This document shows positions 40,389 through 53,324 of a DNA stretch of 64,000 nt, in pieces. The notes beneath the pieces are model-generated. The model saw only the letters and a list, made by a program, of their open reading frames with translations. It was not told the DNA's origin and searched no databases. A program made the position numbers and the translations under genes. The stretch spans positions 1,570,701-1,634,700 of the forward strand of contig NC_040016.1 of assembly GCF_000972845.2 (NCBI RefSeq). Reading direction: 5' to 3'. Position 1 is the first letter of the stretch. Every line of letters begins with the position of its first letter. Source of the DNA: Larimichthys crocea. Lineage: Eukaryota; Chordata; Actinopteri; Sciaenidae.

Positions 40389-43300
40389 ATGAATTATGTG
40401 GGCCAGTTTGCGGAGACAGTGTTTGTGACGGTGAAGGAGCTGTACCGCGGCCTTAACCCTGCCACTCTCACCGGAGGGATCGATGTCATCGTGGTGCGAC
40501 AGCCTGATGGATCCTTCCAGTGTTCTCCCTTTCATGTCCGCTTTGGCAAGCTTGGGGTGCTGCGCTCCAAGGAGAAAATTGTCAGTGTTTTCTTATTCAA
40601 TTCTTTTAATTACAGTCAAGTCTGCTTTTGGTCATTCTTTGACACATACATGCATCACTGTGATTTTTTTTAGGTGGATATTGAGATTAATGGAGAATCA
40701 GTGGACCTGCACATGAAGCTAGGTGACAATGGAGAAGCTTTTTTTGTGGAGGAAAATGAAAACATGGAGGTAAGAAGACCAGCATTTGATTGGCGTTGGC
40801 TTTGTTGCATCATTTTGGTTCAGTCTGTTATCTTTAATTCACCATTGCAAACTTTTCTTTTTGTCCCCTTCAATCCCAGGTCCCAGCCCATCTCTGCACC
40901 TCCCCAATTCCTCTTGAGGCCCCAGAGGAGATCGAGGAGACCACTGAGGGATCCTTCATCGCTGGGTCTGGCGCACGCAGGAAGAAACGCCGTCGCAAAC
41001 GCATACGTTCTGACACTCACCTGAGAGAAGACGCTAGCTCCTCATCAGATGAAAGGGAAAGAGAGAAGGAGTGGGAGAGAGAAGGTGATCAGGCTGGGCA
41101 GGAGAGGCCTGCTAAAGATGAGCCTGTCACACCACTGAATGTCAGGTAAAAATGAATTACAATGTTTTGAGAAGGGTGAGAAGACAAGAAGGTGAGTGTA
41201 GTTTGTGACCAGATTTGCCCATGTATTGGACTCTTAACCTCTTAGTTCCAAACATCTAATGTCACTGTCATCATTAAAATTTCCTCTCATCATCTGTCCA
41301 TCATCTTCAATGTTAACAAAAATAGTTAAAAATATCCTCCTGTTTGTGTTTAAAGTAAATCCATTTACTACTCGCTGTCTGAGGAGCCAAATGAGGAGCA
41401 GGGGCCCACACAGACCAGAGACACTCATCCACATTCAGATGGAGAGCAGTCACCATCAGAAAAGTAACCAAAGTTCATCTTTACGATAAATGTATTGATG
41501 TTTTGATTTGTTTGTATTGAGCAACTTCACTGCGTCAGTGTCAGTTGACAGAGATGAAGTCATACTGATTTATTCTGTGGCTTCTGTCCTTAAAATAATT
41601 GATTTTTATCGTTCACAGCAGTGTGTTCTCCAGCCGACCATCCTCTCCTAAGAGCGACTCCGAGCTTCTTAAATCCCAAGAGTCCCCTGGGCCTCAGATG
41701 CAGTGGAACTGGGGAGGTTTTCCCACGGTATGGCAACACACACATGCACTCACACATGGAGGTGTAGATGTGTTTTTACTGCCTGCCCGTGCTGTATATT
41801 TGAGTTTGTCATGCTGACACACTGTCTCAAATTGCCCTCTCCTTCACAGCTGTGTCAATCAGAGAGGACACCAGTGGAGTTGCAGCACATCTCCCCTTCA
41901 GGCAATTCTCACTTCCGCACCATTGAGAGACAGGACTCCTTTGACATGGGCTACGAGCCTGGGATCAGCTGTGGCAGAGTGGGCAGTGTAACTGTGGTCA
42001 GACCACAACCCAGGACTCAGTCTTTAGACCTAGGTAGCTATGGTATGCAAACCACCCCTTTATCCAAGGAGACAAACTCCCACATTACTCATTCTACCCC
42101 AAGTGACCTCCCAGAGTCTTGTGCACCATCAGAGAAGACTAACGTGGACTTGACACAGGCACTTGAATCCACATTAGGGGAAGAGAACAACAGAGACTCA
42201 TCTTCTTATGCAGCTGCTCTCATTAATGGCACAGATTCTCTCGGTGACAAAGAAAGCACAACCAGTGTTGAGCACATCAGCACTGTGACTCACATAATTA
42301 GCCCCGCAAGCAAAAGTAGCATGGTCAGTGTGACCGAATCAAAGAATGCACTCATCAAAGAGAGCGAAGACTGCACAGTCACAGCAACAAGTCCAAGTAG
42401 TACAGAGTTAACAAATCCACAGCAGCAGGGTGTCTTATCGGAGCAAAATGAACAGGGTTCCACCAGCAGTGCCACTGTCAGCGAGGGGGACAGTGGGATT
42501 GATCCTTGTGCTGAGGGAGGGGAGGAGGAGGGTGGACCCGGAGGCACTGAAGGGTCAGCAGGAGGCTCACTGACCAACAAAGTGGAGCAACAAGATAAGA
42601 AGAAAGGTGAAGTCCTTCTCTAGGCTCTCTTTTTTACCTTATTTACTTACTTAGGTGTGTTTAAAGTCTCATTTTAGACGTAAATCATTTGGTGTCCACT
42701 ATTTAGGTTCACGTGTTACTTTGTTGCAGGTAAACGTAATCACCATCTAGGACCAACAGATATTTACTTGGATGATCTGCCCAAGTTGGACCCTGAAGCA
42801 GCTGCACTCTACTTCCCCAAGAGGTAAAAATACACATAATGAATATTCTTCATAAGACAGGCAATGATGTCGCCAGTATCCACAGTGTCAACAGTGATTC
42901 ACAGTGTCAACAACTCCTTAACCCAATAATGCTGCCTGTTGTCCCTGCAGTGAGACAGAGGGAGCGTCTCAGCAAGGGGCAGAACAGGGCTCCTGCTCAG
43001 GAAGCCAGTCGCCTCAGTCAGTGGGCAGCGGGGCTATGGACAGTGGTACAGAGTATCTGTCAGATTCCACCTCATACAACATGGATATCAGCATGTCTCT
43101 CTGCGGACAAGAGGGAGACACGAGCCAAATTACTAAAGGTAAGTGAAAGTGAGTCTGTGTCTGCAGTGTGTGCTCGTACATGAAGGAATGAGCAAGTTCT
43201 CCCAGTGGAGTAAAATCGGTGATCGTGCTGTTTTTGCTGTTAATCCAGAAAAGTTCATGGAGCACATTGTGACATACCAGGATTTTGTGAACAATCCAGG

Positions 43301-46300
43301 AATCATTGAGGATCCAAGCCTTGTCATCTGCATCAACGCAAAGTAAGATCCGGAGTTAGATATTTATTTGTTTACTTACACAGTTTGCATGATAGAACAT
43401 TTGTTGTTCGATTGGTTATGAGGATGTTCTTTACTTTTACACACGTTTATGTCCATGATTGTTCACTTTCACAGCTATTATAACTGGGCGGTGGCTGCTC
43501 CAATGGTTTTGTCAATGGCAACTTTCCAGAAAAACCTACCCACGGTATTGTATTGTTTCAAAACTAGATCTCATTCATGATAATTAATCTGACATCCTTA
43601 ATATCCTGCTGTTGGAATATGAAAACGGGATTAACATATTCATTGCCTTCTTTGTGTGTCATGTAGAGTACAGTAGAGCGGCTGGTGAAGGATAAGATGC
43701 CCAAAAAGTCTGGACGCTGGTGGTTCTCCTGGAGGAGAAGAGACATGGACAGTAACCAGGTACATTCATGGTCATGTTATGAGTTATGATGGTCAGGTCA
43801 ATGTTGCACATTTTCATCTGCAGTAATTACATGCAACAATTCATTCGTTGTTTTTAAGGTGTGGCTTTATTTGCTTGGGTTGTTTTCTTTATTTTTTTAT
43901 GCTCTTCCCATGTAAGGCACAAGAGGAAGAAGGCTGGTAATGATTAAAGGGATCAGAAGAAACTGTATAATTCATTGCCACTTAAATTTGTTGTTGATCC
44001 GAATGTATCTAATAATGTAACTTCGTCTTGTTTTTTGTTTTTTTTAGCAAAAGACCTCAAAGGATGAACAAGAGGACGCACTGGCAAGTGCTTCTTCCAC
44101 AGTAAAGTAAGTCACCTCACTCAGAAAAGATCCCACAACCTTATAAAATCTCACATGCTGTGTTTCAGTTGGAATAAGGTCCTGCTGATCCACAGCTGTT
44201 TGGCTTTGCTAATGTTTGAGTGTACTTTAGGGCGTTCAGACTTGGGGAAGGCTGGAAGGTCTGTTTGTTTGCATGTTACTGTGTTTTGTGTACATGAGCT
44301 GCTCTGAACAAACTGCTTTAATGGGATTAATATAATTGAAACAAACTGGTTGTACAGCAGACATTTTGACTTGTCAAAGCCAGAAAAACACAGGTGAAAT
44401 TGATAACAATAATGACCATTACATTTCATTAAATGTAGCAACAGTGACAGTGTACCAGGGTATGCACAATAGCAGGACATCCCCTAAGTTGAATACAGCT
44501 ATCATAAAGAGACATTTAAAAATTGGTATTTTACCACTGTTATAAATATGGACAGTTGCACACATGAATTATTTATGATTACCTTACTTATGATCAAAAA
44601 CTAGCAAGTACAACACCACAAGACATAGTAGCCAGCTCATATTACTTATTAGTCTAATAGCAAGAAGCCCAACTCGTTGTCTGTCTTTCACCCTTTTATT
44701 TCCCAAAGACCTCGCCAATGATTAAAAGTCAGACGTATATGTACCCTTATCTAGCAGTCACTCTCTCTTTTTCTATTCTTAGCTTATGAGCCTAGTTACA
44801 TTGCCAGCTCCTGTTCTGGCACATCACCAGCTCCACTCCCTGTCTGCATTCCCCCACAACCCGGGCCTGAAAACCCCTTCTTCCCTACACCTGTGGTCCA
44901 AATGTTAAGAAATGTTTAGAATTTGTAGGAACTTACGTCTACTGTTTTTTTAATGTCTATATAAATTATCTAATGGATAGACAGGAAGAAGAAAAAAAAT
45001 TGGCTCTCTGTGAACTTCTCATATCTTGTACTATGCAAGTACATTTATGAGTAGGTGTATGTCCTCTTTAGGTTACTTCAGCATAAGGATTGATAAATTT
45101 AGGGGAAATTATTTTTATTATGTTGAAAAAACAAACAATAATATTTTGTTCATCAATTCCAAACTCTCACCATGTAGCTCAGTTTTGTGCCACTAGAGTG
45201 TGCCAAAGCTTTGTTCACACAGTACATTTCAATTTTCAGTTTTTTTGTCATATGCAGATTAGCACAGAGTCAACATTACAATGAAATGTGTTGGACAAGC
45301 AAAACAGGTCAGCTCAGCATGAAGAGCACTTGTTTCAGTTATTATGAATTATGTTTTTCACAGTGTATCCATGTGTTGATCACTCAACTTAAGTTTTCAT
45401 TTGAGGTGTGTTGTTTCTCCAGAGCCACGCTGGATGACATCGAGAGTGACGAGGCAGCAGGCCTCGGCCGAACAGCCACCATCGCTCCCAGCTTATCAAC
45501 AGAGACACTCAACGTCACTCAGTGCATCACCCAGATGTACCGCAAATCACTACGCCTGACCTCTGAACAGATCGTAAGACACTCGCGCATCACGTACACA
45601 TTCACACGGCCACATGAAAGATTTCACTCTGCTATCTAATGTATGTGGAGAATGAGCTATTTTCTCTGTGGTTTTAGTTACTTTAGCTAACTCTGTTCTT
45701 TCTCATAACCAGAAGCACTTAAACCTGCGTGAAGGAGCCAACAAGGTGGTGTTCAGTGTGACCACACAATACCAAGGCACCTGTCGCTGTGAGGCTGCCA
45801 TCTACCTGTGGAACTGGAACGATCGCGTCATCATATCAGACATAGATGGCACCATCACTAAGTAAAAACAACTATGTTTCTTTGCACGCATGTCAGTTCA
45901 TCCCCACGGTTAAATGACTAACAGCTGACAAATGACGAGCAACTGTGGAAATCATAACTGAACATGATTAGGGATAAAAGGGCTTCTTACTTCCTGTACC
46001 CACATTGTTGCTTAAAAATGTATTTGGGTCTGTTAGTCCATGCCTGGTCTTAAACTGCTATTAAAGGCTGGATGACGAGCAACTTTTGCAGTTAAACACC
46101 AAGAAGACCCTAGGGTCATTGTATCTGATGACATAGATTCAAAGGTTGCTCAGTGTCCTGGGTCTGTCTCATCAGATGAACTCATGTTGTCTTCACTGTC
46201 TGTCTCCCACAGGTCTGATGCTCTGGGTCATATTCTACCTCAGTTTGGAAAAGACTGGACACACAAAGGCATTGCAAGACTCTACCACAAAATACACCAG

Positions 46301-48022
46301 TAAGTGAAAATATTATCAGCAGTCTGACTGCGACAAACAACACTGTCTAAAGGTGTGTAAAATCTAGACAATAGGGCAGGTTTTTCCGAGGGGGTGAGTG
46401 GAGGGGGTTGTAATACACGCCTACACGGTTAGATGCTGTTTAATCCTACACACTAGTCCTTTTGTTATAGTTTTATTCTGCTGTTTTTCCCCTTTTACCA
46501 GTTTCTTGACTGAACTCTCACACACACGACCCACACCTAACAAGCAAAACAAATCAAATGTCTCCACAGCAGATGATTCATTCTGATCTCACTCTAGTTG
46601 ACTGCCTAATCTGCATTCCAGGATGTTTATCTCAATTTTCTTTGTTTTTGTATTCATGCTGTGCTTTTCAAACCGTTCAGAGTTGAGATGTTCAGTTAAT
46701 TAAAAAAAGATTGAATTGATTATCTTTTGTTACACAAATCTGGAGAAACAGGAATGTCTTGTTGAAAGTAGTCAGAAGCCTTTAGCTGTAGGTCAGAAGT
46801 GGAAACACATTTTTCTTATTTCATTTCATGAAATCCAAATGCTTATATGGTTGCTTCTCTCCTTGCAGAAATGGCTATAAGTTCCTGTATTGTTCAGCAC
46901 GGGCCATAGGTATGGCTGCCATCACTAAGGACTACCTGCAGTGGGTCAATGACAAAGGCACTGTCCTCCCTAAAGGTCCTGTACTGTTGGCTCCAAGCAG
47001 CCTCTTTTCAGCATTACACAGGTAATATATAGTGCTGCTGAACCACTATACAGATCGTGTCCCACTAAGACAATGTGTTTTCCTTTGTAGATGATTGATT
47101 AATTGAATTAAAAGAATGTTCTTGAAGTGAAAATCAATGTAGTGCAATGGAGACTCATCTACTGCACTATATGCAATATATAAATGTATGTAAGGAGACA
47201 AACATTTGGTAATCATTTGAATATATCTGCATCCTGTCCTTCAGAGAGGTTATTGAGAAGAAGCCGGAGGTGTTTAAAATCGCCTGTCTCAGTGACATCA
47301 GGGACCTGTTCAACCCACAGAAACAGCCATTCTACGCGGCCTTCGGAAACAGGACTAATGTAAGCACTGCTGCAGGCTGGTTCTTGTTGCTACAGCAGTA
47401 GCCATCAGCAACAAGTCTGTCTTGTTTCAAGGTTTTCCAGGAACCATGAACACGGCCATGTATTTTGAGATGTATTCATTTCATTTACAAAAAATGTATT
47501 AATCATTAAGCCAATGCAAACACTAGCTGAATGACTGATTGTAGATCAGTCCTGTAACAGCCAAGCCATTGTTTTTTACTGTAGAGGTTAAAGTGACACT
47601 GAAGGCTAGTCTGTAACTGTATTGTTTTGCTACACTTAATTTTCCAGGATGCATTCGCCTATAAGCAAGTTGGTGTGCCTGACACTCGGTTATTTACCGT
47701 AAACCCAAAAGGAGAGCTCATCCAGGAAAAGACTAAAGGCAACAAGTCCTCGTAAGTGTGCAACAGAACCCAGACATAAAGGCCTTTCTCACTTTGTTTG
47801 TGCTTTGACACGTTTGATCTTTCATATGTTTATTATTGAGATTGTGAGTCGGTTGTTTGTGTGTTTTACAGGTACAGCCACCTCAGTGAAGTGGTGGAAC
47901 ATTTCTTCCCCATGCTCTCTGTTGAGAAAAGCACGTCCTCTTCTTTCGACTGTCCTGAGTACAGCAGTTTCTCCTATTTTAAAGAGCCTCTGCCAGATCT
48001 GGACCTAGATGTACTACTATAG
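40389..48022 (+). CDS. lpin3: Lipin, Mg2+-dependent phosphatidate phosphatase (probable lipin 3)
   Basis: Coding exons: 40389-40580, 40674-40769, 40880-41145, 41356-41463, 41619-41727, 41850-42606, 42730-42823, 42951-43138, 43249-43342, 43475-43544, 43667-43759, 44048-44106, 45423-45573, 45713-45861, 46213-46299, 46869-47021, 47245-47359, 47648-47751, 47872-48022; all phases agree, about 1,011 residues. The N-LIP domain starts [20 protein letters not shown] nuclear localisation signal [11 protein letters not shown] lies at 129-139, a Trp motif WNWGGFP near 250. The C-LIP domain holds the HAD-type catalytic motif DIDGT (802-806) and the coactivator-type LxxIL as LGHIL (813-817). Lipins dephosphorylate phosphatidate to diacylglycerol at the ER for triacylglycerol synthesis and act as nuclear coregulators. 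Position beside 20q genes and the C-terminal LSEVVE, PEYSSF and EPLP blocks favour lpin3 over lpin2. Mammalian lipins are about 850-930 residues; the excess is mostly in exon 41850-42606. Confidence 0.92.
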
Positions 48023-48053
<31 letters not shown>

Positions 48054-48064
48054 CACACACACAT
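48023..48064. repeat. (AC)n microsatellite directly after the lipin stop codon
   Basis: Imperfect (AC)n with one AAAC interruption, starting at the base after TAG; the lipin 3' UTR opens with this repeat. Confidence 0.9.
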
Positions 48065-49211
48065 ATATTTCCCAAAAGCTACACACACATTTTAATGCAA
48101 GCACATATACTCTTGATTTCCAAAGTGTTTTCCCAGTATGCCTGTATATTGCCTTTGATAGACCTGCCAAATGTGCTGTGCCTGTTTATGAGACACTGCA
48201 TAAACTGGAACATCATTAAAATTAAGTCATAAATTACATGGACTCTACATTTCAAGTGTCTAAAACAGTATGCAGTAGTTGATCTCAATGCTAATACACA
48301 GCCTATGGTTGTTTTACACAATATTTTGCTATTTTTATGTGAAACCCTACAATGGACATGACACAACTGGACAAATATGCCTTTGGACTGTTAAGCTACA
48401 CTTGTAACAAAGTTAAGCTGTATTAGATAACTATTAAGTTATGTTTGAGTCCTGCTCATGCCAAAACTGTCAACTGGCCATTGCCTGTTTTCTGTTTTCA
48501 AATGTTCAGTTCACTGCCTGACGCTCAAAGCAGGCTCAGAGACACACACACAGCTACAAAACAACCCCTGTTAACCTTTATTCAGTTGAGATTAGAAAGA
48601 TTTTGTATCTGTGTGTTGTTGGCAACAGATAATGTCTTTGGACTTCAGCATTGTGTGGAGGGTTTTTCATAGCTACATGTACCAAGCAACCAAATATGGT
48701 GTGAGGATGTATTCAAAATGCTTTTTTTGTTTGTTTGACTGTAGTTGTGGAGATTTATGGTGTTTGTCCTGTGCAACGTTGAACATTATATGTTGTTAGA
48801 TTGCTCTAAGTTATAAGGTACCTGTAGCTCTGGATAAGAGGTGTGCTAACTGCCTGAGTCAAGCCTCCAAATGAATACTGAGAAGGAGTTGCAGTAGCAT
48901 TATTTTAGCAATAATCGTTGAGCTTATGATCTTATCTTGCACACTTTTACTTCCTTTAAGGGATGACATTACCAAGTTTAGAAATGTTGGTACAATACAT
49001 GAATGCAGACGTGGTTCCAAGCTGACCAATGTTAATTCCAGAGACATGTAAACAGAGCTTGGAGAGGGAGTCTGGCACTGTGCCTTTGTACTATAAAGAT
49101 GCTGTAATATTTATATTATTTTTGCATATCTTTGATCATCCAACTGTGTGAATGCGCATTGGAGCTGAGGATTTTGCTGTTACTACTTAACCAAATGTAT
49201 AGAAATATATA

Positions 49212-49217
49212 AATAAA
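49212..49217 (+). terminator. lpin3: Poly(A) signal of the lipin gene
   Basis: First canonical AATAAA after the stop codon, followed by a T-rich downstream element. Confidence 0.6.
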
Positions 49218-49529
49218 TTTTAAATACAACACTTCCTGTTTTCTTGGTCCTTTTTTCAAATATATTTGAATTATTGTTTTATTGTTCTTATTTTTTTGAA
49301 ATAAAGGTTGGATATCAAATTGATATCACCACATAATTCCTTTCTATTACTTATGTTCAATAAAAGAAAAAAACATATATTACATACAAGTATTCAATAT
49401 TCTAATGTACCAACTCTGATCATGATACTTGGCACATCACTGAGTGATTAAATGCTTGTGAAATGCGCACACACACACACGCTGGTCAGAGAGGATTGCC
49501 ACATTGATGTCTGGTGTTTACGAAAGGAG

Positions 49530-49615
49530 GGATCTTTCAGCTGATCTCCGCGTCACCTTTTTATTGACTCTTACCTGATCAGGAAGATCCGACACAAAAC
49601 AGCACTGTTGCAACG
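49530..49615 (+). other. Candidate non-coding first exon of the RING/SPRY gene
   Basis: A strong 5' splice site CAACG|GTGAGT has its exon side at 49615, and the next suitable acceptor, TGTTTTTCCAG, precedes base 51033 just before the coding start. The 5' boundary is a guess. Confidence 0.4.
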
Positions 49616-51032
49616 GTGAGTCTTTTTTTTTATATATTATTAAAAGAAAACTCGGACGATTTATTCTCACATAAGAATTCAGCGTCTTCCTCTGGTAGCA
49701 TTGGTCGACATTATTATTTAAGATTAACGTTTATGAACAATAATGTAGGTCTAATTGACTTTAAGGAAGTGAATGCAAATTGATGCAAACCAAACTTATT
49801 CCCTGCAGCAGAAATAGGCGAATATGCCCGATTAAGTCAATAAGAAGGAAGCGAAACTTTCGGGGGATTTGGCCACATGGAGATCAGACGCTGCAAATCG
49901 AAACTTAACCAGAAACTTTAAGCAGCCAGCCAGCTGACGAGGCATAAATATACACAGAGCCCTGTTGTTGACCATGCATGGACATTACACACACTGTCGT
50001 ACAACTGATGTGTCCTATTTACAATCATCTGATAAAATGATGTGTCCTGTGATTTTTAATCATTGTACTCGCACGTACACACGGCACGGTTTGCTCGTGC
50101 TGTGCTGCGTCATGCTGTAGGTGACTTCTCCGCCTTTTCCTACACCTGCGAGAAAGACGCACGACAATAATTTATTATTTTGAAGGACTTATCTAACCCT
50201 GAGGACACATTCATGTTCACGGTACTTTTATGAGAAATCAAATAGTTTACATTCTGCGAGGGGGAAAAAAAGTTTAAAATCACTTAGTGAATATTTTACA
50301 TACGGCCCCCCCAATAAATTATGGACTCTGTATATATTATTTATTATTTTTTAGGCCAAAAGAACAGTTACCACAACAAATGAGTATAAAGTAGAAATAC
50401 AATGCAATAAGTAATTAAATAAATAAGCTATGTTTGGTCTATGGTCACAATTTTCAAAGTTTTGCTAAAATCCAGGTTTTGACCCTGATACTACTTTTCT
50501 TGAAGTCCTATTAACCCTTATTTCATTTACTCAGTTGTATTTATTAACTCATTTGTACTGTTCACCATCTTAATTGAATTAATTGAATAAGTTAACCAAG
50601 TTGACATCAGAATCTTTTATTGTCAAGCAGGTAGAAAATATAAAGAAAGATAAAAAGCAAGTACAGCCAGTCACAAAGCCTTTAATATAAAATTAGAAAT
50701 CGATGGAATATTAAAACATGTCATAAAACACATGTACAATATGACTGTTAATCAAATGAAAGAGCTGTGCTGTTTTGTGCAACTTATTGAGCAAAAGTTC
50801 ATAGTATGAAGTTTAAAGAATATTTGCAATGTGCAAGATAGTAATCCAAATAATATGTGGCATAGACTTTAAGTCAATGTGACATGTGGTGACTGTAAGG
50901 AGGGCGATAAAAGTCAGTGTCAGTGTGCATCTTGATCATTATTTAGGAGGCCAGCAGTTGGGATAATATCATCAATGTATAATAAACTATACATATTTTT
51001 GAAGTCTTACCCTGACTTGTCTGTTTTTCCAG
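49616..51032 (+). other. Presumed 5' UTR intron of the RING/SPRY gene
   Basis: AT-rich sequence of 1.4 kb. Near its start are IRF/ISRE-like GAAA elements: GGAAGCGAAAC at 49847-49857 and two GAAACTT copies starting at 49900 and 49912. These could place the gene under interferon control if an alternative promoter lies here. Confidence 0.4.
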
Positions 51033-51043
51033 CATCTGCCACT

Positions 51044-52495
51044 ATGTCTGTGAGTGAGACTGAAGCAAACCTTTCTGAAAAGAATTATCCAGAAGCTTTG
51101 GCTTTGGAGCTGACTTGCCCCATCTGCTTGGAGCTCTTCTCTGAGCCAGTTTCTCTTCCCTGTGGTCATATCTACTGCCTTGCCTGCCTTCAGACCATGG
51201 GAGAAGGCATTGACCAATACAGCTGCCCTGAGTGCCAGACAGAGTACCATGGTACCAAAACCCTTGTGAAAAACTTCAAAATGTGCAGCATCATAGAGAC
51301 CTACAAAGCCACTGCTGGGAAAGTCAGCCCCACTGCAAACCCTGACCATGCACCAGTCAAAAGGTCTGGGACAGAAGAATCCACAGAACAGCCCTTTACT
51401 TTGGATCAAGAACAAGGCAAAGTCAAAATGGAAATGGATGAACCTAAATTTAGACTGGCGTCTCAAGTCACAGAGTTGAGCCTCAAGTTGGAGATGGCAG
51501 AAGGTGTGCTGAGGAAAGAGAAGGAACGGGAGTTAGAGGTGACCACTACTAATGGTCTGCTGAGAGAGAAAGCATCCATGCTTTTAGAAGAGCTAACAGA
51601 TTTGTCACGGATCTACAGTGCACAGGTGATGCAGCTGATTGAAGAAGAGCTAGGTCCAGGTGAGGCCAGTTTGGGCGGTCGAGTCAGTCAAGCTTCGGAT
51701 CGGACTAAGCAGCTGAGACAAGCTTTGCTCAGAGCAGAGTCCCTTCTGACTGAAGAGGATGAGGCTGAATTTAGTGAAGAGCTTCAAACTCTACAACCAC
51801 ACATCGATGAGTTAATGGCCAAACCTGTGGAAGAAGAGGAAGACGCCACTGAATTAAAAGTCAACCCAACGAGAGCCTGTTCTGAGCTGGAAAACATGAA
51901 CGCCAAGCTGAGGGACAGATTTGGAGACATTCAACGCTCCCTTAGAAACACTCTAAACCCTTCAGAGGTGACCTTTGACCCAGACTCAGCCCATCCCAAC
52001 CTCATCCTCTCACAGGACTTGAAGACAGTGACTTTCAGCGCTGCCAAACAGCCTTTCCCACCCTCTCCACAGAGGTTCACCAGCTTCTTCCAGGTCCTCA
52101 GCACCCAGAGCTTCTATGAGGGCGAACATTGCTGGGAGGTGGACCTCGAAGGCTCTCCATGGATAATTGGTGTGTGCTACAGTGGGAAGCTGGCACGCAG
52201 CGGGTTGCCCTCTGCTCTGGAAAGCAGCCGGAGCTCCTGGTGTCTGATGTGGTTCAACAACCTGCTGACAGCCTTTGAGCAGAGCCACAGTGTGCCACTG
52301 AAGAGGACCACAGTGTCACGAAGGCTAGAGATCAGACTGAGTTTCAAGACCCACAGGCTCAGCTTCTACAACATCAGCCCCATCAGTGGGAAGACTCATG
52401 TGTACACATTTAAGGCTAACCTGACTGAACCAGTGCACCTGGCCTACAGGATGATGTCAGGCAATCCCAAAGCACGTGTCACTATTTTTTCATAA
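51044..52495 (+). CDS. RING / coiled-coil / PRY-SPRY E3 ubiquitin ligase (TRIM- or RNF135-like)
   Basis: One coding exon of 483 residues; ATG 51044 lies 11 bases after a TTTTTCCAG acceptor. The frame is open further upstream only across the intron, so that longer reading is rejected. The N-terminal C3HC4 RING spans residues 25-64 ([19 protein letters not shown]), so ubiquitin-ligase activity is expected. No B-box follows; instead a charged coiled-coil region covers about 130-275 ([32 protein letters not shown]). The C-terminal PRY-SPRY domain (about 305-483) has [26 protein letters not shown] and WIIGVCY, the substrate-binding module of class IV TRIMs. RNF135 (Riplet) has the same RING / coiled-coil / SPRY layout. 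Fish have large expansions of such genes, often antiviral, so I give no symbol. It sits between lipin and tpra1 in the same orientation. Confidence 0.85.
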   Translation: MSVSETEANLSEKNYPEALALELTCPICLELFSEPVSLPCGHIYCLACLQTMGEGIDQYSCPECQTEYHGTKTLVKNFKMCSIIETYKATAGKVSPTANPDHAPVKRSGTEESTEQPFTLDQEQGKVKMEMDEPKFRLASQVTELSLKLEMAEGVLRKEKERELEVTTTNGLLREKASMLLEELTDLSRIYSAQVMQLIEEELGPGEASLGGRVSQASDRTKQLRQALLRAESLLTEEDEAEFSEELQTLQPHIDELMAKPVEEEEDATELKVNPTRACSELENMNAKLRDRFGDIQRSLRNTLNPSEVTFDPDSAHPNLILSQDLKTVTFSAAKQPFPPSPQRFTSFFQVLSTQSFYEGEHCWEVDLEGSPWIIGVCYSGKLARSGLPSALESSRSSWCLMWFNNLLTAFEQSHSVPLKRTTVSRRLEIRLSFKTHRLSFYNISPISGKTHVYTFKANLTEPVHLAYRMMSGNPKARVTIFS

Positions 52496-52693
52496 TCATA
52501 ACTACATTTCTATTTGCTATATATTCTTCAGCAAAGTAATAATATTTTTACAGACCTGAGATTTGAATTATTTAAGAATTGAAGGTCTTTTTGTCGTGTT
52601 ATGATAGAAAACACAGACTGATTTAGTCATTCCTCAAGCAAATAGTTTGAAAGGGTTCAGGATTCCTGATCACCTTGGATGTTTTGTGTAATA

Positions 52694-53086
52694 CACCGAC
52701 CAGTCATTTCATTAGGTACAATCCAGTGTGATCCAACACAACAGCTCTGCCATGAATTCTATTGTTACTTACAATTTTTCAGTTTTTGTTGACACTGTCA
52801 GAGAGGTAATAATTCTACTCTCTATTATTGAGGTCTAAGTGGGTGCTGTTGTTGTGCAGAAGTGCATTATACTGAAAATATTATGGCCCTCTATGTAAAT
52901 GCAAAATATTAGAACCATCTCTCAATATAATGCTGTCCAGTGGAACATTACTGCAAACTACAACCTAGTTAACATAATAGTTAAACAAATACCTCTCTGA
53001 GGGTGTCAGCAAAAACTGAAACATAATTGGCTTAATAAAAGTAAAATTTATGGCAGAGTTGTTGTATTGGATCACCCTGGTCGGTG
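52694..53086. mobile_element. Fold-back (MITE-like) element, copy 1
   Basis: The outer termini CACCGACCAG (52694-52703) and CTGGTCGGTG (53077-53086) are perfect inverted repeats. The homology continues inward: the left arm has CTCTGCCATGAATTCT and the right arm its counterpart ATTTATGGCAGAG, so most of the element folds on itself. No transposase frame is present, so it is non-autonomous. A related copy in the opposite internal orientation lies at 54621-54996. The right arm supplies AATAAA at 53034-53039, the first canonical poly(A) signal after the upstream ligase gene. Confidence 0.7.
53034..53039 (+). terminator. Possible transposon-derived poly(A) signal of the RING/SPRY gene
   Basis: The first canonical AATAAA downstream of the stop at 52495, about 540 bases away and inside the fold-back element. 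A second copy lies at 53256-53261, just before the tpra1 promoter. Confidence 0.35.
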
Positions 53087-53324
53087 GAACTGCTGCTCAC
53101 AGACCTGAAACATGCCTGACTCCTCATGGGAAGTGTTCAAAATGATGTCAGTAAATGTATAGTATAAACATTAAAAAGGCATAAAGTTGGTGTGTGTTTT
53201 ATTATGTTTTTCTATTTCCATCTCACAGATACACTGAGATATATTAGAGCCACATAATAAATGATCACATTCATATTTTTAAACTATGGGAAAGTAGCCT
53301 GCCTCTTTGAAGGGGCTTTAAAAA

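Larger units (their letters stand above)
48023..49235 (+). other. lpin3: Lipin 3' untranslated region
   Basis: About 1.2 kb, opening with the CA repeat and ending after AATAAA at 49212-49217. Two further AATAAA copies follow near 49.30 and 49.36 kb. Confidence 0.6.

Noticed and set aside
42290..42580. 96-codon minus-strand hydrophobic frame
   Set aside because: Antisense shadow of the large lipin exon.
50975..51043. Upstream extension of the RING/SPRY coding frame
   Set aside because: Crosses a strong acceptor (TTTTTCCAG before 51033) and has intron-like composition; the ATG at 51044 is preferred.
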